Positions 8,334-17,097 of a stretch of 64,000 bases of DNA are shown here, piece after piece. The position numbers and the translations under genes are program-made. Within the stretch, counting starts at the first letter, position 1; the number at the start of each line of letters is the position of its first letter. Origin of the DNA: Streptomyces sp. NBC_00358 (GTDB taxonomy: Bacteria; Actinomycetota; Actinomycetes; Streptomycetales; Streptomycetaceae); the NCBI RefSeq assembly GCF_036099295.1, contig NZ_CP107976.1, positions 248,001 through 312,000 of the forward strand, in the 5' to 3' direction. The notes beneath the pieces are model-generated. The model had not been told where the DNA came from, did no database searches, and was given only the letters and a program-made list of their open reading frames with translations.

Positions 8334-9236
8334 ATGTCCGTGGCAGCCTTTCGAGCCGAGCGACGGATCGCGCTGGTCCGGGACGATGTGGCCGCACGCC
8401 TCGCGCTGGCGCAGGAGTTCTACGCGCACTCCTCCGAGCCGCTGCGCCGGTACGGTCACGCCGAGCTGAGCTTTCTGCGGTGGTCCGCCGCACGCGGAGT
8501 GCTCGCCACAGAGTCCGGCGCGCGCCCGGGCAGCGCCTGGTGGCGGTCCGTGAACGAGGGGCTTCTCCGGGACAAGGTGGAGGCGGGCCTGCTGTGCGGC
8601 GGTGCCCCGGGGCAGGCGAGCGCCAGAAGCGTCGAGTACTGGGTGGACTGCATCCGCAAGCCGTCGCCCGCCGCCTGGTACCGCGCCCACAACGCCAGCA
8701 TCGTCGCCGGCTACCTGCGCCACGAGGACCTGGCCGCGCCGGAATCGCAGGTGGAACGGTTCATGATGAACGTCGCCCTGCTCCGGGTCCTGTTCACCCA
8801 CGCCATGCTCGTGCGGCCGCGGCTCATGCTGGGGCGGCTGGCCCGGCTCGGGCCCCGGCTGGTGGATCCCCGTTACGGGACCGTGAAGTGGTTCCTCGAC
8901 CTCGGCCGGTCCTTCCCGTCGGTGTACCCCGTCACGCTGACCACCGAGGACACCATCCTCGAAGAACACCCGCTGGCCCGGATGCTCGACTACGGTGTGA
9001 TCGCCCCCAGACTGCCGGCGCTGTACGCGCTCGCGGCCGCGACGCTCGAAGAACCCCGCCTGATGACCCTCCTGGACGCAGGCGTACCGGCGTACGTCTG
9101 GACCCGGGCGGAGCGCTCGCTCTGGTACGTCGGCAACACCGGCGTCCATCTGCGCCTCATCGCCCGTATGACAGGCGCACACCTGCGGTGGCCGTCCTCA
9201 CCGGTCGGCGGCCACAGAGTCCCGCTGCACGGCTGA
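8334..9236 (+). CDS. hypothetical protein, 300 aa
   Basis: A 300-residue helical protein without signal peptide. It has many Arg, Leu and Trp residues (LRRYGHAELSFLRWSAARGV; PGSAWWRSVNEGLLRDK; AWYRAHNASIVAGYL) and long leucine-rich helices near 140-170 (NVALLRVLFTHAMLVRPRLM). I do not recognise the family, though the coding signal is strong. The ATG at 8334 lacks a good ribosome site. It is transcribed divergently from the beta-helix protein and is followed by the DUF2071 gene. Confidence 0.65.
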   Translation: MSVAAFRAERRIALVRDDVAARLALAQEFYAHSSEPLRRYGHAELSFLRWSAARGVLATESGARPGSAWWRSVNEGLLRDKVEAGLLCGGAPGQASARSVEYWVDCIRKPSPAAWYRAHNASIVAGYLRHEDLAAPESQVERFMMNVALLRVLFTHAMLVRPRLMLGRLARLGPRLVDPRYGTVKWFLDLGRSFPSVYPVTLTTEDTILEEHPLARMLDYGVIAPRLPALYALAAATLEEPRLMTLLDAGVPAYVWTRAERSLWYVGNTGVHLRLIARMTGAHLRWPSSPVGGHRVPLHG

Positions 9237-9365
9237 AGCCCGCCTTCGTGGTTCACCGGACGGCACGCACGAGGGGGGACGCCCGGACCGGTGACGGTCA
9301 CCACCGCTCCGGGCGTCCCACCCGCCTCCCGTACGCCATCTGGCACCCTTGGTGGGGTGCACCCC

Positions 9366-10166
9366 ATGCGCATCACGCCTGAGGCGCCGGCCGAGGTGCG
9401 CAGTCCGCTCCTCACCCAGCGGTGGCTCGACCTCACCTTCATCCACTGGGCCGTCGATCCCGCCGTCGTGGCCCCACTGCTGCCGCACGGGCTCACCGCG
9501 GACACGTACGACGGGGTCACCTACGCCGGCCTCGTCGCCTTCCGGATGGAAAAGGTGAGCTGGCTCCGGCTCCCCGGGGTGCCGTACTTCGGCTCCTTCC
9601 CGGAGACCAACGTGCGTCTCTACTCGGTCGACGCGTACGGCCGCCGCGGGGTCGTCTTCCGGTCCATGGACGCCTCGCGGCTCGTGCCGGTGCTCCTGGG
9701 ACGCCTCGGCTTCCGGCTCCCGTACCTGTGGTCCCGCATGGACATACGAGCGGACGGTGACACCATCACGTACAGGAGTTCTCGGCGTCGGCCCGGAACC
9801 GCCCGGGCGCGGAGCCGCATCGTCGCCAGAGTCGGCCAACCCATATCGGAGCCAACAGAGTTGGAGCATTTCCTCACAGCCCGCTGGGGCATGCACAACG
9901 CCTTCTCCCGCGGGACCGGCTACCTCGCCAACGACCATCCGCGGTGGCCGCTCCACCGCGCGGAGCTGATCACCTGCGAGGAGAACCTCCTCGCGGCGGC
10001 CGGACTCCCGGCTCCCGACGGGCCACCGGTCAGCGTCCTGTACTCCCCCGGAGTCCCGGTACGCCTCGGCAGACCCACCGACCTGACGCCCCGAAGCCGT
10101 GTCCCGCGGACGGCTCCCCGGCGTGGTTGGTGCCGCATCAGGCAGCGTTTGCCCTGTTCGTGGTGA
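9366..10166 (+). CDS. DUF2071 (YqjF-like) family protein, altered C-terminus
   Basis: The first 240 residues match DUF2071 proteins: LTQRWLDLTFIHWAVDP, LLPHGLTADTYDGVTYAGLV, the PETNVRLYS strand and GVVFRSMDASR. The family has an acetoacetate-decarboxylase-like fold of unknown function. The last 25 residues (TAPRRGWCRIRQRLPCSW) look unlike the family and continue into DNA just before an IS remnant, so the true end was probably replaced. The start ATG 9366 fits family alignments; a GTG at 9291 is in frame. Confidence 0.75.
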   Translation: MRITPEAPAEVRSPLLTQRWLDLTFIHWAVDPAVVAPLLPHGLTADTYDGVTYAGLVAFRMEKVSWLRLPGVPYFGSFPETNVRLYSVDAYGRRGVVFRSMDASRLVPVLLGRLGFRLPYLWSRMDIRADGDTITYRSSRRRPGTARARSRIVARVGQPISEPTELEHFLTARWGMHNAFSRGTGYLANDHPRWPLHRAELITCEENLLAAAGLPAPDGPPVSVLYSPGVPVRLGRPTDLTPRSRVPRTAPRRGWCRIRQRLPCSW

Positions 10167-10239
10167 GCGTGGACATGCCGCTCCCCACTGGATTGCGCGG
10201 TCGTTGACCGCCGCAGTACGGGGCGGAACCTTCCGCACG

Positions 10240-10968
10240 CTAAGGGCTCGCAGAGAATTGACATGCGGGTTTGATCTTCTTCGGGGGGGTGGGTTCCGTA
10301 CTGGTCGAGGTGGGCGGCCACGTCTGTCGGGGTGCGGAATCTGGCGGTTGAGGGGTGGATCGCGTGACCGTGCCCGGCCAGGAGGGGACGTGCTGCCTGG
10401 ACGGCTCGTGTGAGGATGCTTCCGGTGACGCCAAAGAGCCGGGCGAGCAGGTCGTGGGTGCCGATCTTGCGGAGGCAGAGCACGGTGTGGCCAGGATCCG
10501 GTCTGCGTCGGAGAGCTTGTCTTCGGCACCCGCGCCTCGTGTCCGTCGGCGCTTGCCGCCCCGACGCTCGTGGCGGGTCGGCTCGCGTCGTTGCGCGAGC
10601 GCGGGGATCAACACAGCAACCAGAGAGTCGAGTTGGGCAACGTTCATGCCGGTCAACTCCGGATCGCGCAGAGCGTGGGCGTCAACGCCGTCCGAGGATG
10701 GAGTCGGCCGGGCGGTTGCGGCGGTCTCGGTTTCCGTCCCAGGAAGTGGGGCCGGATGGGGATCGCCGGGGTGGAGCGTGTAGTTCCAGTCGCCGTGGAA
10801 GCGGTGCCTGCTCATGGCCAGTGCGTCGATCTCGGCATCGGTGACCTTCACCCCGGTGTCGTAGGTGCGGGTGTCGAGTTCGGCTTCTACTTTCAGCCCG
10901 GTGCGGGTGGTGGTCGCTGCGATGCTGTCCACGATGACTTCATCCTTCCCACCCGCCCCACAGGGCAA
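10240..10968 (-). pseudogene. ISAzo13-family transposase remnant
   Basis: The 5' part carries the conserved C-terminal ISAzo13 block VDSIAATTTRTGLKVEAEL, TGVKVTDAEIDAL and HRFHGDWNYTLHP. It is followed by the helical second domain LTGMNVAQLDSLVAVLIPAL...DKLSDADRILAT. Near 10483 the reading frame changes, and the continuation (VLCLRKIGTHDLLARLFGVT; RPLLAGHGHAIHPSTARFRT) is in another frame before returning for IKPAC. The catalytic N-terminal part is missing. Broken element, inserted just after the DUF2071 gene. Confidence 0.7.
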
Positions 10969-11145
10969 GCCAGTTCAGATGTCACCCGATCGTGCAGCAG
11001 ACCCACCCCACCTCTTCAGGGACGTGCGGGGTTCGTGCGTTGCACGACCCCTTGCAAGATCATCCGGTGTTGTAGTGTCTGCGCTTCGAATCAAAAGCCC
11101 AAGCGGTGCGCGGGGAGCGCGCCGTGAGACCGGGGAGGGACTTCC

Positions 11146-12642
11146 ATGCGCAGACTCGTGGCCGTACTGGCCGCACTGTTCAGTTTGACCATCTGGATCC
11201 AGTGGCAGTGGCCCGCGCCCGCGAGCGCCAGCACGTTGTCCGATCAGCTGGCCAAGTCCGCGGGCCAGAAGTGGGCGCTGCTGAACGTCGGGAACGGCAA
11301 GTACGTCTCCGCCCCCGACACCGGCTCGGGTGGCGAGTACGCCAAGCTCTACGCCAATGCCACGTCGATCACCGCCTCCGAGCGGTTCACGCTGCACACC
11401 GACGACAAGGGCACGCAGATCAGCCTGCGCGCCGAGAGCAACGGCCTGTTCGTCAGCGCGGACGCCAACAACAGCGAGAAGCTCCGCGCACAGGGCGACC
11501 ACATCGGCTCCTGGGAAGGCTTCAAGCTCGAATACAAGGGCACCGACACGAGCGGCGCCTACTACTCCTTGTACTCGGGGAACGCCGGCGCGTACGTCGC
11601 CGCCGAGCTGGGCGCCTACCCCGACCATGAGGTGCTGCGGGCCCGGACCACGGCCACCTCCCTCGGCACCTGGGAGAAATTCCGGCTGGTGCCAGTCACC
11701 GACTCCAGCAGCCACGTGGGCGCCGTGAAGGACGACTACGCGCACTGGACGACTCCGCCGGCCCCGGCGGCCCCCACCTCCACCTCGGTCAAGTTCATGA
11801 CCTGGAACCTGTGCGGGGACCGGAACGACACCTGCGGCAACGACCATTCCACGCCCGACCACATGGCCGACGAGGTCATCGGCCAGCTCAACGACGTCGG
11901 CTCCACCTACACCCCCGACGCGCTCTCCTTCGAGGAGTCCTGCGAGAAGTTCGCCAAGCCGATCGAGACGGCGCTGGAGAACCGCACCGGCACCGGCTGG
12001 GACGTCAGGTTCGCGCCGATCTACTACAACGTCACCACGGACGGCGGCGCGGCCGTCCTCGCGCAGAAGGAGTGCGCTGACGCCACCGGGTACGGCAACC
12101 GGGGCGCCTACGGCGTCAGCGTCGCAGTGCCGGACGAGAACACCTGGTACCAGGCGCACATCCTGAACTCCCCGGACACGGCCACGGATGTGTCCGGCAA
12201 CCCGTACGTCGTCGAGCAGCGGGCCGACCTGTGCGCGGCCATCACCTCCAAGGCCGTGATGTACTGCGGCGCGCACTTCAGCACCGGCGGCACGAACTAT
12301 GACGACCCCACCTGGACGTACCACGGGTACCAGCGGGACGAGCTGACGACGGACGAGCAGAAGGCCACGAAGACCGGCTACCGCGTGGTGTTCGGCGGCG
12401 ACCTGAACGTCAACCCGCCGGCCCGGGGCCGGGACGGCTCCCAGGTCCTGGACCCCGTCTACAACACCTACCGCGAGTGCGCCCAGCTCCAGGACACAAC
12501 CAGCGCCCGCGACGGCCAGAACACCGCCAACAACTCGAAGATCGACTACATCTTCGGCGCCGGCCACACGTCCTGCGCGGTCTCCACCAACAGTGGGGGC
12601 TCCGACCACTACGCCCTGCGCTCGACCACGCTGCTTCCCTGA
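11146..12642 (+). CDS. secreted endonuclease/exonuclease/phosphatase-fold enzyme with fascin-like N-domain
   Basis: A 498-residue exported protein. The signal peptide is MRRLVAVLAALFSLTIW to about residue 29 (PASAS). Residues 35-190 form a fascin/actin-crosslinking-like beta-trefoil (KWALLNVGNGKYVSA; SNGLFVSADANN; NAGAYVAAELG). Residues 215-498 are an EEP domain with TWNLCG (Asn ligand), a Glu in SFEESC, CGAHFSTGG, GGDLNVNP, KIDYIFG and the SDHYAL His, so the Mg-dependent phosphodiesterase site is complete. Substrates could be DNA or a phospholipid. Start ATG 11146; a strong terminator follows. It is a single gene. Confidence 0.85.
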   Translation: MRRLVAVLAALFSLTIWIQWQWPAPASASTLSDQLAKSAGQKWALLNVGNGKYVSAPDTGSGGEYAKLYANATSITASERFTLHTDDKGTQISLRAESNGLFVSADANNSEKLRAQGDHIGSWEGFKLEYKGTDTSGAYYSLYSGNAGAYVAAELGAYPDHEVLRARTTATSLGTWEKFRLVPVTDSSSHVGAVKDDYAHWTTPPAPAAPTSTSVKFMTWNLCGDRNDTCGNDHSTPDHMADEVIGQLNDVGSTYTPDALSFEESCEKFAKPIETALENRTGTGWDVRFAPIYYNVTTDGGAAVLAQKECADATGYGNRGAYGVSVAVPDENTWYQAHILNSPDTATDVSGNPYVVEQRADLCAAITSKAVMYCGAHFSTGGTNYDDPTWTYHGYQRDELTTDEQKATKTGYRVVFGGDLNVNPPARGRDGSQVLDPVYNTYRECAQLQDTTSARDGQNTANNSKIDYIFGAGHTSCAVSTNSGGSDHYALRSTTLLP

Positions 12643-12673
12643 CGGCCGGACCCGGCAGGTTTTTTTCCCACAG

Positions 12674-12703
12674 ACCGGCGCCCGTCACATGACGGGCGCC
12701 GGT
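12674..12703 (+). terminator. intrinsic terminator of the EEP gene
   Basis: ACCGGCGCCCGTC (12674-12686) pairs perfectly with GACGGGCGCCGGT (12691-12703), 31 bases after the stop codon and followed by TCTGTTT. Confidence 0.8.
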
Positions 12704-12800
12704 TCTGTTTCGACGACTGCCGCACCAGCGACCGCTCACCCGTCGGGCTTGCCAGCCTTTGCCTCGGATCCCGCGGTGCAGTCCTCCCCCGCCACCCGCA

Positions 12801-13140
12801 CCGCGTGCCGACCTTGTGGACCGCGACTTCGTTGCCCAGGCTCCGAACCGGTGCCGGGTCGCCGACTTCACCCATGTCGCCGCCTTCGCCACCTTCGCCG
12901 GCGTCGTCTACGTCGTCTACGTCGTGGACACTTTCTCCCGCCGCGTCGTCGGCTGGTCCGCGGCCACCTCGAAGGAGACACGCCTCGTCCTGGACGCCCT
13001 GGAGATGGCCCTGTTGCAGCGCAACCGATACCAACACCCGCACCGGAAAGGCAAGTTGAAACACCACAGCGATGCCGGGGCGCAGTACACGTCGTTCGCG
13101 CCCGCCGAGCACCTCGACCGGTCACGCATCGCCGCGTCGG
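12801..13140 (+). pseudogene. IS3-family transposase (OrfB, integrase core) remnant
   Basis: The plus strand encodes DLVDRDFVAQAPNRCRVADF, VVYVVDTFSRRVVGWSAAT, LVLDALEMALLQR and LKHHSDAGAQYTSFAPAEHL. This is the D-D part of an IS3-group rve integrase core (HSDAGSQYTS is the hallmark). The sequence degenerates after IAASVG, so the Glu motif and the C-terminus are lost, as is OrfA. It is a decayed copy. Confidence 0.75.
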
Positions 13141-13455
13141 TCGGGATGTTCCCGGCTGTGCACTCCGCCGCGATGACGAATGTGCCGGCACACCGAGGGC
13201 ACTCGGCTCGCTCGAAAGAGGCAGGTAAGATCGTTGGCTCGCCAGTCCTGGTCATCACGGACTGCCGTGTCGTACATCCACCGCCCGGGGCCGGCGAGGT
13301 CTTCGGGCGACGCAGCCTGCGGATCGCGTCTGTCTGAATCTGCGGCATGCCAGTCCCGGATTGCCTAGTAGCGCCCGTGGTCGCCGGTGGCGATGGTGAG
13401 CTCCACCCCGCCGCAGCAACTTTACGGCCAGGCAAAGGCGGTTCAGGCTGCAAAC

Positions 13456-14031
13456 TCAGTCGGCGAGATACTCGATGTCAAGACTATCCGAATGTCCGGG
13501 CCAGGAGAGGGAGAACTTCCAGCATCCCGGCTTGGGCATGTCGACGAGGGAAGGGCCAGGACCTCCGGCAATCGAACGAGTAGCCACTTCATGCGTGCCG
13601 GCAAGGCTGGCCTTGACGGTCAACCGGTCACCAGGCCGCATACCGGCGGCGCCCTGGGAGTCCTTCGCCACCCAAAGGATCTTGTTCTCGCGACCCTTGG
13701 CGGCCGGCGCGTGGTAAGGGTAGCCGAAGAGCACGGCAGCGATCTCGCCCTTGTCGCCGATCATGTGGCGCTGGGATCCGCCTCCCGGAAGGCCCTTCCG
13801 TGCCCAAGCGGGAAGAGGGCCCTGCTCCACTACGGGTTGACAGCGGCCACCCGCGTTCGACCCGACGACAGCGCGAGTCGACTCCGTCGCCTCCGCGTCA
13901 CTCGGACTGTTCTCCGGCCCACTGCAACCTGCTGCCGCGAGCACCGCGACAGCCAGAAGCGCAAGCAGTACAGCGGGCACGGCAGAACCGTCCGAGTGAC
14001 GCACAGTCAATCGACTTAGGTGCGCTGACAT
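13456..14031 (-). CDS. putative lipoprotein, 191 aa
   Basis: The protein begins with a short basic region and the hydrophobic segment VPAVLLALLAVAVLAAAGCS. This contains a lipobox (LAAAGC) with the lipidated Cys at about residue 36, so it should be anchored on the outer face of the membrane. The mature part has a Ser/Thr/Asp linker and then a beta-rich domain with LWVAKDSQGAAGM, DRLTVKASLAG and GCWKFSLSW, which resembles an Ig-like or immunity-type fold. No family is recognised. Start 14031 is preferred because GGAGG lies five bases upstream. Confidence 0.75.
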   Translation of the reverse strand: MSAHLSRLTVRHSDGSAVPAVLLALLAVAVLAAAGCSGPENSPSDAEATESTRAVVGSNAGGRCQPVVEQGPLPAWARKGLPGGGSQRHMIGDKGEIAAVLFGYPYHAPAAKGRENKILWVAKDSQGAAGMRPGDRLTVKASLAGTHEVATRSIAGGPGPSLVDMPKPGCWKFSLSWPGHSDSLDIEYLAD

Positions 14032-14232
14032 CCGGGCCTCCATGCGTCGCGTCCGCTCACCGGACGAAGCCCGGCAAGTTGAGTTGAACGGTGAATGGCA
14101 AGTGGTGACTGTTCCACGGGCTTCGCAAGGCGAGGAACCTGCTATCCGGCCAGGCTTACAGCCGCCTCACAGATACGGACGACCCGTCGCCGGCGCCTTC
14201 CGGAGGCGTTCGTGGATCGTCCGCTCCGAAAT

Positions 14233-14646
14233 TCAAAGCCCGGCGGGCACGGACTCGACGTCGCCGTGCGGGGCCCGCTCCTCCGCGTCGGCCAGCCAGA
14301 AGAAGACCGGCGGCAGGCTGAGCTCGATCACCGCCAGCGCAATCTGGAACCACTGCGGCCAGCCGTGCACGGCGAGCGAGAGCAGCCGGCCCGTGCCGCC
14401 CAGCAGGAAAACGCCGGCCAGCCACCGCACCGCCCGAGCCGGGATCGGACGCTGCCGCGCGCCCCAGAGCCAGGCCAGGCCGTAGCCGACGAAGCTGGCG
14501 CCCATGAACCGGCCCCAGCTGTCGATTGTCGTGCCGGCGGAACCGGCGCCGGGGATCGCCGCGTTGCCGAGTGCCACGTGGAGCAGGCCGATCGCCACGC
14601 TGGTCCAGCCCATCAACTGTGTGAGTACGCGCAGAACCCTGACCAT
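14233..14646 (-). CDS. DUF4345 family membrane protein
   Basis: A 137-residue integral membrane protein with four predicted helices: TQLMGWTSVAIGLLHVAL, RFMGASFVGYGLAWLWGA, VRWLAGVFLLGGTGRLLSL and FQIALAVIELSLPPVFFWL. The order and the GxxxGYG and GGxxRLxS motifs match DUF4345. GGAGGG precedes the ATG. It is transcribed divergently from a TetR-type repressor with a long palindrome in between, so it is probably that repressor's target. Confidence 0.85.
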   Translation of the reverse strand: MVRVLRVLTQLMGWTSVAIGLLHVALGNAAIPGAGSAGTTIDSWGRFMGASFVGYGLAWLWGARQRPIPARAVRWLAGVFLLGGTGRLLSLAVHGWPQWFQIALAVIELSLPPVFFWLADAEERAPHGDVESVPAGL

Positions 14647-14675
14647 GATCCCTCCAAGTCGTCTTGGCGGAGCTT

Positions 14676-14725
14676 AGTTGACATGCGTCTACTACACTGG
14701 ATGCACTAGTAGACCGATGTCAACT
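14676..14725. promoter_or_regulatory. long inverted repeat, probable TetR operator
   Basis: The 19-base arms AGTTGACATGCGTCTACTA (14676-14694) and TAGTAGACCGATGTCAACT (14707-14725) are complementary except for a swapped GC/CG pair. They lie in the 90-base gap between the DUF4345 gene and the divergent TetR gene, overlapping where both promoters must be. A single dimer or a pair of TetR dimers could bind here and control both genes. Confidence 0.75.
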
Positions 14726-14736
14726 AGACTTCGTGC

Positions 14737-15366
14737 GTGCCTCCCCGAAAGCGACTCACTCCCGCCGGCCGCCGCACCCAACTCCTCGCCGTCGGCGCAC
14801 GGCTCTTCGCCGCACGCCCCTACGCGGACGTGCTGATGGAGGAGGTCGCCGAAGAGGCCGGTGTCTCGCGGGCCCTGCTCTACCGTCACTTCCCCAGCAA
14901 GCACGCCCTCTTCGCGGCCGTCTACCAGCAGGCGGCGGACCAGTTGCTTGCCGAGACGCGGCTCGACCCCGCCGACTCCCTGGTCGAGCAGCTCGTCCAG
15001 GGTATGGACGTCCATCTCGACTACTTCGTGGCGAACCGCAACGCCGTCCTCGCCGCGAACCGGGTCCTCGCAGGCGACCCGGTGATCCAGACGATCATGA
15101 CGAACGAGCTGGACGCGCTCCGTGCGCGGCTGCTGGCCGTTCTCCCGCTCGCGGACGAGGGCGCCCGCGAGGCCGTCTCCGGCGTCCTGAAGAGCTGGCT
15201 GGTTTTCGTCCAGGTCCTCTGCGTCGACTGGCTCACCCAGGCGACCTGTACCCGCACCCAGCTCCGCGACGTCTGCGTCGGCGCGGTACTCGGCGCCCTC
15301 CGGCCGCTGCTCGCCGAGGACCCCGCCCCCGACTGGCCGTCGCAAGGGCCCGGCGCGGGCGCCTAG
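14737..15366 (+). CDS. TetR/AcrR-family transcriptional regulator
   Basis: A 209-residue repressor-type protein. Residues 8-58 are the TetR helix-turn-helix: RRTQLLAVGARLFAARPYAD, then VAEEAGVSRALLYRHFPSKH. The rest is an all-helical ligand-binding domain with no clear subfamily signature. The GTG at 14737 is the natural start. The adjacent 50-base palindrome suggests autoregulation and control of the divergent DUF4345 gene. The ligand is unknown. Confidence 0.9.
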   Translation: MPPRKRLTPAGRRTQLLAVGARLFAARPYADVLMEEVAEEAGVSRALLYRHFPSKHALFAAVYQQAADQLLAETRLDPADSLVEQLVQGMDVHLDYFVANRNAVLAANRVLAGDPVIQTIMTNELDALRARLLAVLPLADEGAREAVSGVLKSWLVFVQVLCVDWLTQATCTRTQLRDVCVGAVLGALRPLLAEDPAPDWPSQGPGAGA

Positions 15367-15438
15367 AGCCTGCAGATGTCAGCGAGTGCCCTGGATGTGT
15401 CGGCAGCGCTGTCAGTCGGGGGTGCCAGAATCCTCGGC

Positions 15439-15885
15439 ATGCCACTCTGCGATTACTTCTCTGCAGCTGACGATCAGGCTGCTGTCGCTGTCCTGCAGAC
15501 TCCGGGAGGGCCGGGTCAGGCGGACCTCGACGTGGTCTTCTTCAAGGACATCGACCCGGTCGTGGCGATCGCCCGCCTCGAAGCCATCATGACGGGCTGC
15601 AGCTACGAGGACGCCAGGGAACGTCCGCGGTCCGGGCAACTGCTGTCCGCCCCGGAGGAAGGCGCGGCCTTCGTGGTCAGCCTGACGGACACCTTGACTG
15701 CCGCTCTCGCCTCGGCATCGCGGGACGACCTCGTTCGCTTTGCCGAGCCGTGGTCGAAGACCGACGAGCTCCGGCAGATCGGTATCAGCGTCGAGTTCAC
15801 GGCCGGCGTCCTGGAAGCCCTGGCCGGACTGGCTCAGCGCGCTCGGACGTCCGGACAACGGCTGTATTGCTGGTGGGCTCTATAA
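15439..15885 (+). CDS. hypothetical protein, 148 aa
   Basis: An acidic soluble protein. Visible are MPLCDYFSAADDQAAVAVLQ at the N-terminus, a strand-helix segment DVVFFKDIDPVVAIARLEAI, and DDLVRFAEPWSKTDELRQIG in the second half. The pattern resembles small Streptomyces proteins of unknown function encoded near phage or toxin loci, but I cannot name a family. The ATG at 15439 begins the conserved-looking part; the upstream in-frame ATG at 15376 would add low-complexity residues. Confidence 0.65.
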   Translation: MPLCDYFSAADDQAAVAVLQTPGGPGQADLDVVFFKDIDPVVAIARLEAIMTGCSYEDARERPRSGQLLSAPEEGAAFVVSLTDTLTAALASASRDDLVRFAEPWSKTDELRQIGISVEFTAGVLEALAGLAQRARTSGQRLYCWWAL

Positions 15886-15966
15886 CTCACCGGCGTCCGG
15901 CGCCCTTGTCCTTGCCCAGCAGTTCGCGCCGCCGGCGAGTGCGGTAGAAGTCGCACCTCGGCACGG

Positions 15967-16107
15967 TGGACCACGACCTTCACGGATCCACGGCTCTGCG
16001 CGACGATCGTGGAGCGGCTCACCTTCAACCCCGCCTTGATCGAGACCGGCACCGATCCCCACCGCCTGGCCCGCACCAAAGCGAACAAGCACAACGGGCT
16101 GAAGTGA
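15967..16107 (+). pseudogene. IS21-family IstB (ATPase) C-terminal remnant
   Basis: The frame from TGG at 15967 to TGA at 16107 encodes WTTTFTDPRLCATIVERLTF, ALIETGTDPHRLARTKA and a basic tail. This is the C-terminus of IstB, the AAA+ helper of IS21 transposases (the usual form ends in IIETGTxSYRxxxT). Walker motifs and IstA are absent. It is a 46-codon leftover. Confidence 0.65.
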
Positions 16108-16145
16108 GAGACCGTCCCTCAACTTCGGACGCGATCAACACGGGG

Positions 16146-17045
16146 TCAGTCCCCGCCGCGGAGCATGCTGAGGATGCGGGGCCAGGCAGCCACTCCCAGG
16201 ACCGCGTCGGCTTCGGCCGTGCCTCCGTACAGGAATTGCGGGGATGCCAACGCGGCACTCTCGCCAGGAAGCCGCGGGCGGTGGCTGCCATCGTGGCGGG
16301 CGATCAGACGCACGCTGGCCCCATCCAAGCGTCGGCGTTGTGCCAGTTGTTCGGCGAAGGGAAGGGACGGCCACATCGCATCGTCTTCGCCTGCGACCAG
16401 CAGGATATCGGCCCGGTCCTGGTCCAAGGCGATCTCCGCTGGAGGGAGCAGGAGAGCGAACGCCAGCTCGCTGCGTTCGTACCATCCGCGGATGGCTACC
16501 GGCCCACTGCCTGGCTCTGCGGGAGTCCAGGAATCATCCAACGGGATTAAAGGCAGGGCCTGTTGTCGCCAGGTCCAGGACGATCGATAGGGGTGCTGCG
16601 CTCCGTCGCGCCCTGGTCCGACATCGCACCAGACGCGAGACGTGGGCGACAGCGCGATGACGACGTCCACGCGCGGATCGTGCACTGCCGTGAGCAGAGC
16701 TGCCTCGGCACCCTTGGAGCTGCCCAGGACCCCGATGCGTTCCGCCCCGTTCGTTTGGAGGAAGTGGACGACGGTGGTGAAGGTCTCCAAGGGGATCTCG
16801 CAGATTCCCGGTGACTGGCCCGACCCGCCGAACCAGCGGATCGACAAAGCAGTCATGCCCTGCTGGGCGAGGATGTGCGCTCTCTCCCGTTCGATGCGCC
16901 CACTGGAACCCGCCGGGACCAGAACGCCGATGTCGCTGCCGCCGGCGGGAGCGACCAGAACAGCTTCCCAAGGGTCGGTCAACTCGCGCTCAGTGACTCC
17001 ACGTAGCCCCCTGATGGTCCGCCTCAGTCTGCCGGCGCAGCCCAA
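16146..17045 (-). CDS. alpha/beta hydrolase, BAAT/acyl-CoA thioester hydrolase type
   Basis: A 299-residue hydrolase. Key parts are the oxyanion/early strand region IGVLVPAGSSGRIERERAHI, the nucleophile elbow IGVLGSSKGAEAALL (G-x-S-x-G with Ser-Lys), the acidic loop LLVAGEDDAMWPS and the catalytic His in RHDGSHRPRLPGE. The S-S-K-G elbow and long-chain thioesterase spacing fit the BAAT C-terminal family, which acts on acyl thioesters or esters. The start is uncertain: I used TTG 17045, since no ATG/GTG is in frame after the upstream gene. It is probably co-transcribed with the SRPBCC gene. Confidence 0.75.
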   Translation of the reverse strand: MGCAGRLRRTIRGLRGVTERELTDPWEAVLVAPAGGSDIGVLVPAGSSGRIERERAHILAQQGMTALSIRWFGGSGQSPGICEIPLETFTTVVHFLQTNGAERIGVLGSSKGAEAALLTAVHDPRVDVVIALSPTSRVWCDVGPGRDGAQHPYRSSWTWRQQALPLIPLDDSWTPAEPGSGPVAIRGWYERSELAFALLLPPAEIALDQDRADILLVAGEDDAMWPSLPFAEQLAQRRRLDGASVRLIARHDGSHRPRLPGESAALASPQFLYGGTAEADAVLGVAAWPRILSMLRGGD

Positions 17046-17097
17046 TCGCCTTTGGGTGCAGCGCGTCTCCAGGGACTGGACTGTGATCGTGTACGCG

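Noticed and set aside
10975..12609. 544-codon minus-strand frame opposite the EEP gene
   Set aside because: Valine/glycine-rich antisense artefact; the plus strand has a signal peptide and catalytic motifs.
13150..13350. Minus-strand small ORF with a CxxC pair (ERAECPRCAGTFVIAAECTA)
   Set aside because: It lies in decayed transposon DNA, overlaps other frames and has no ribosome site or recognised family.
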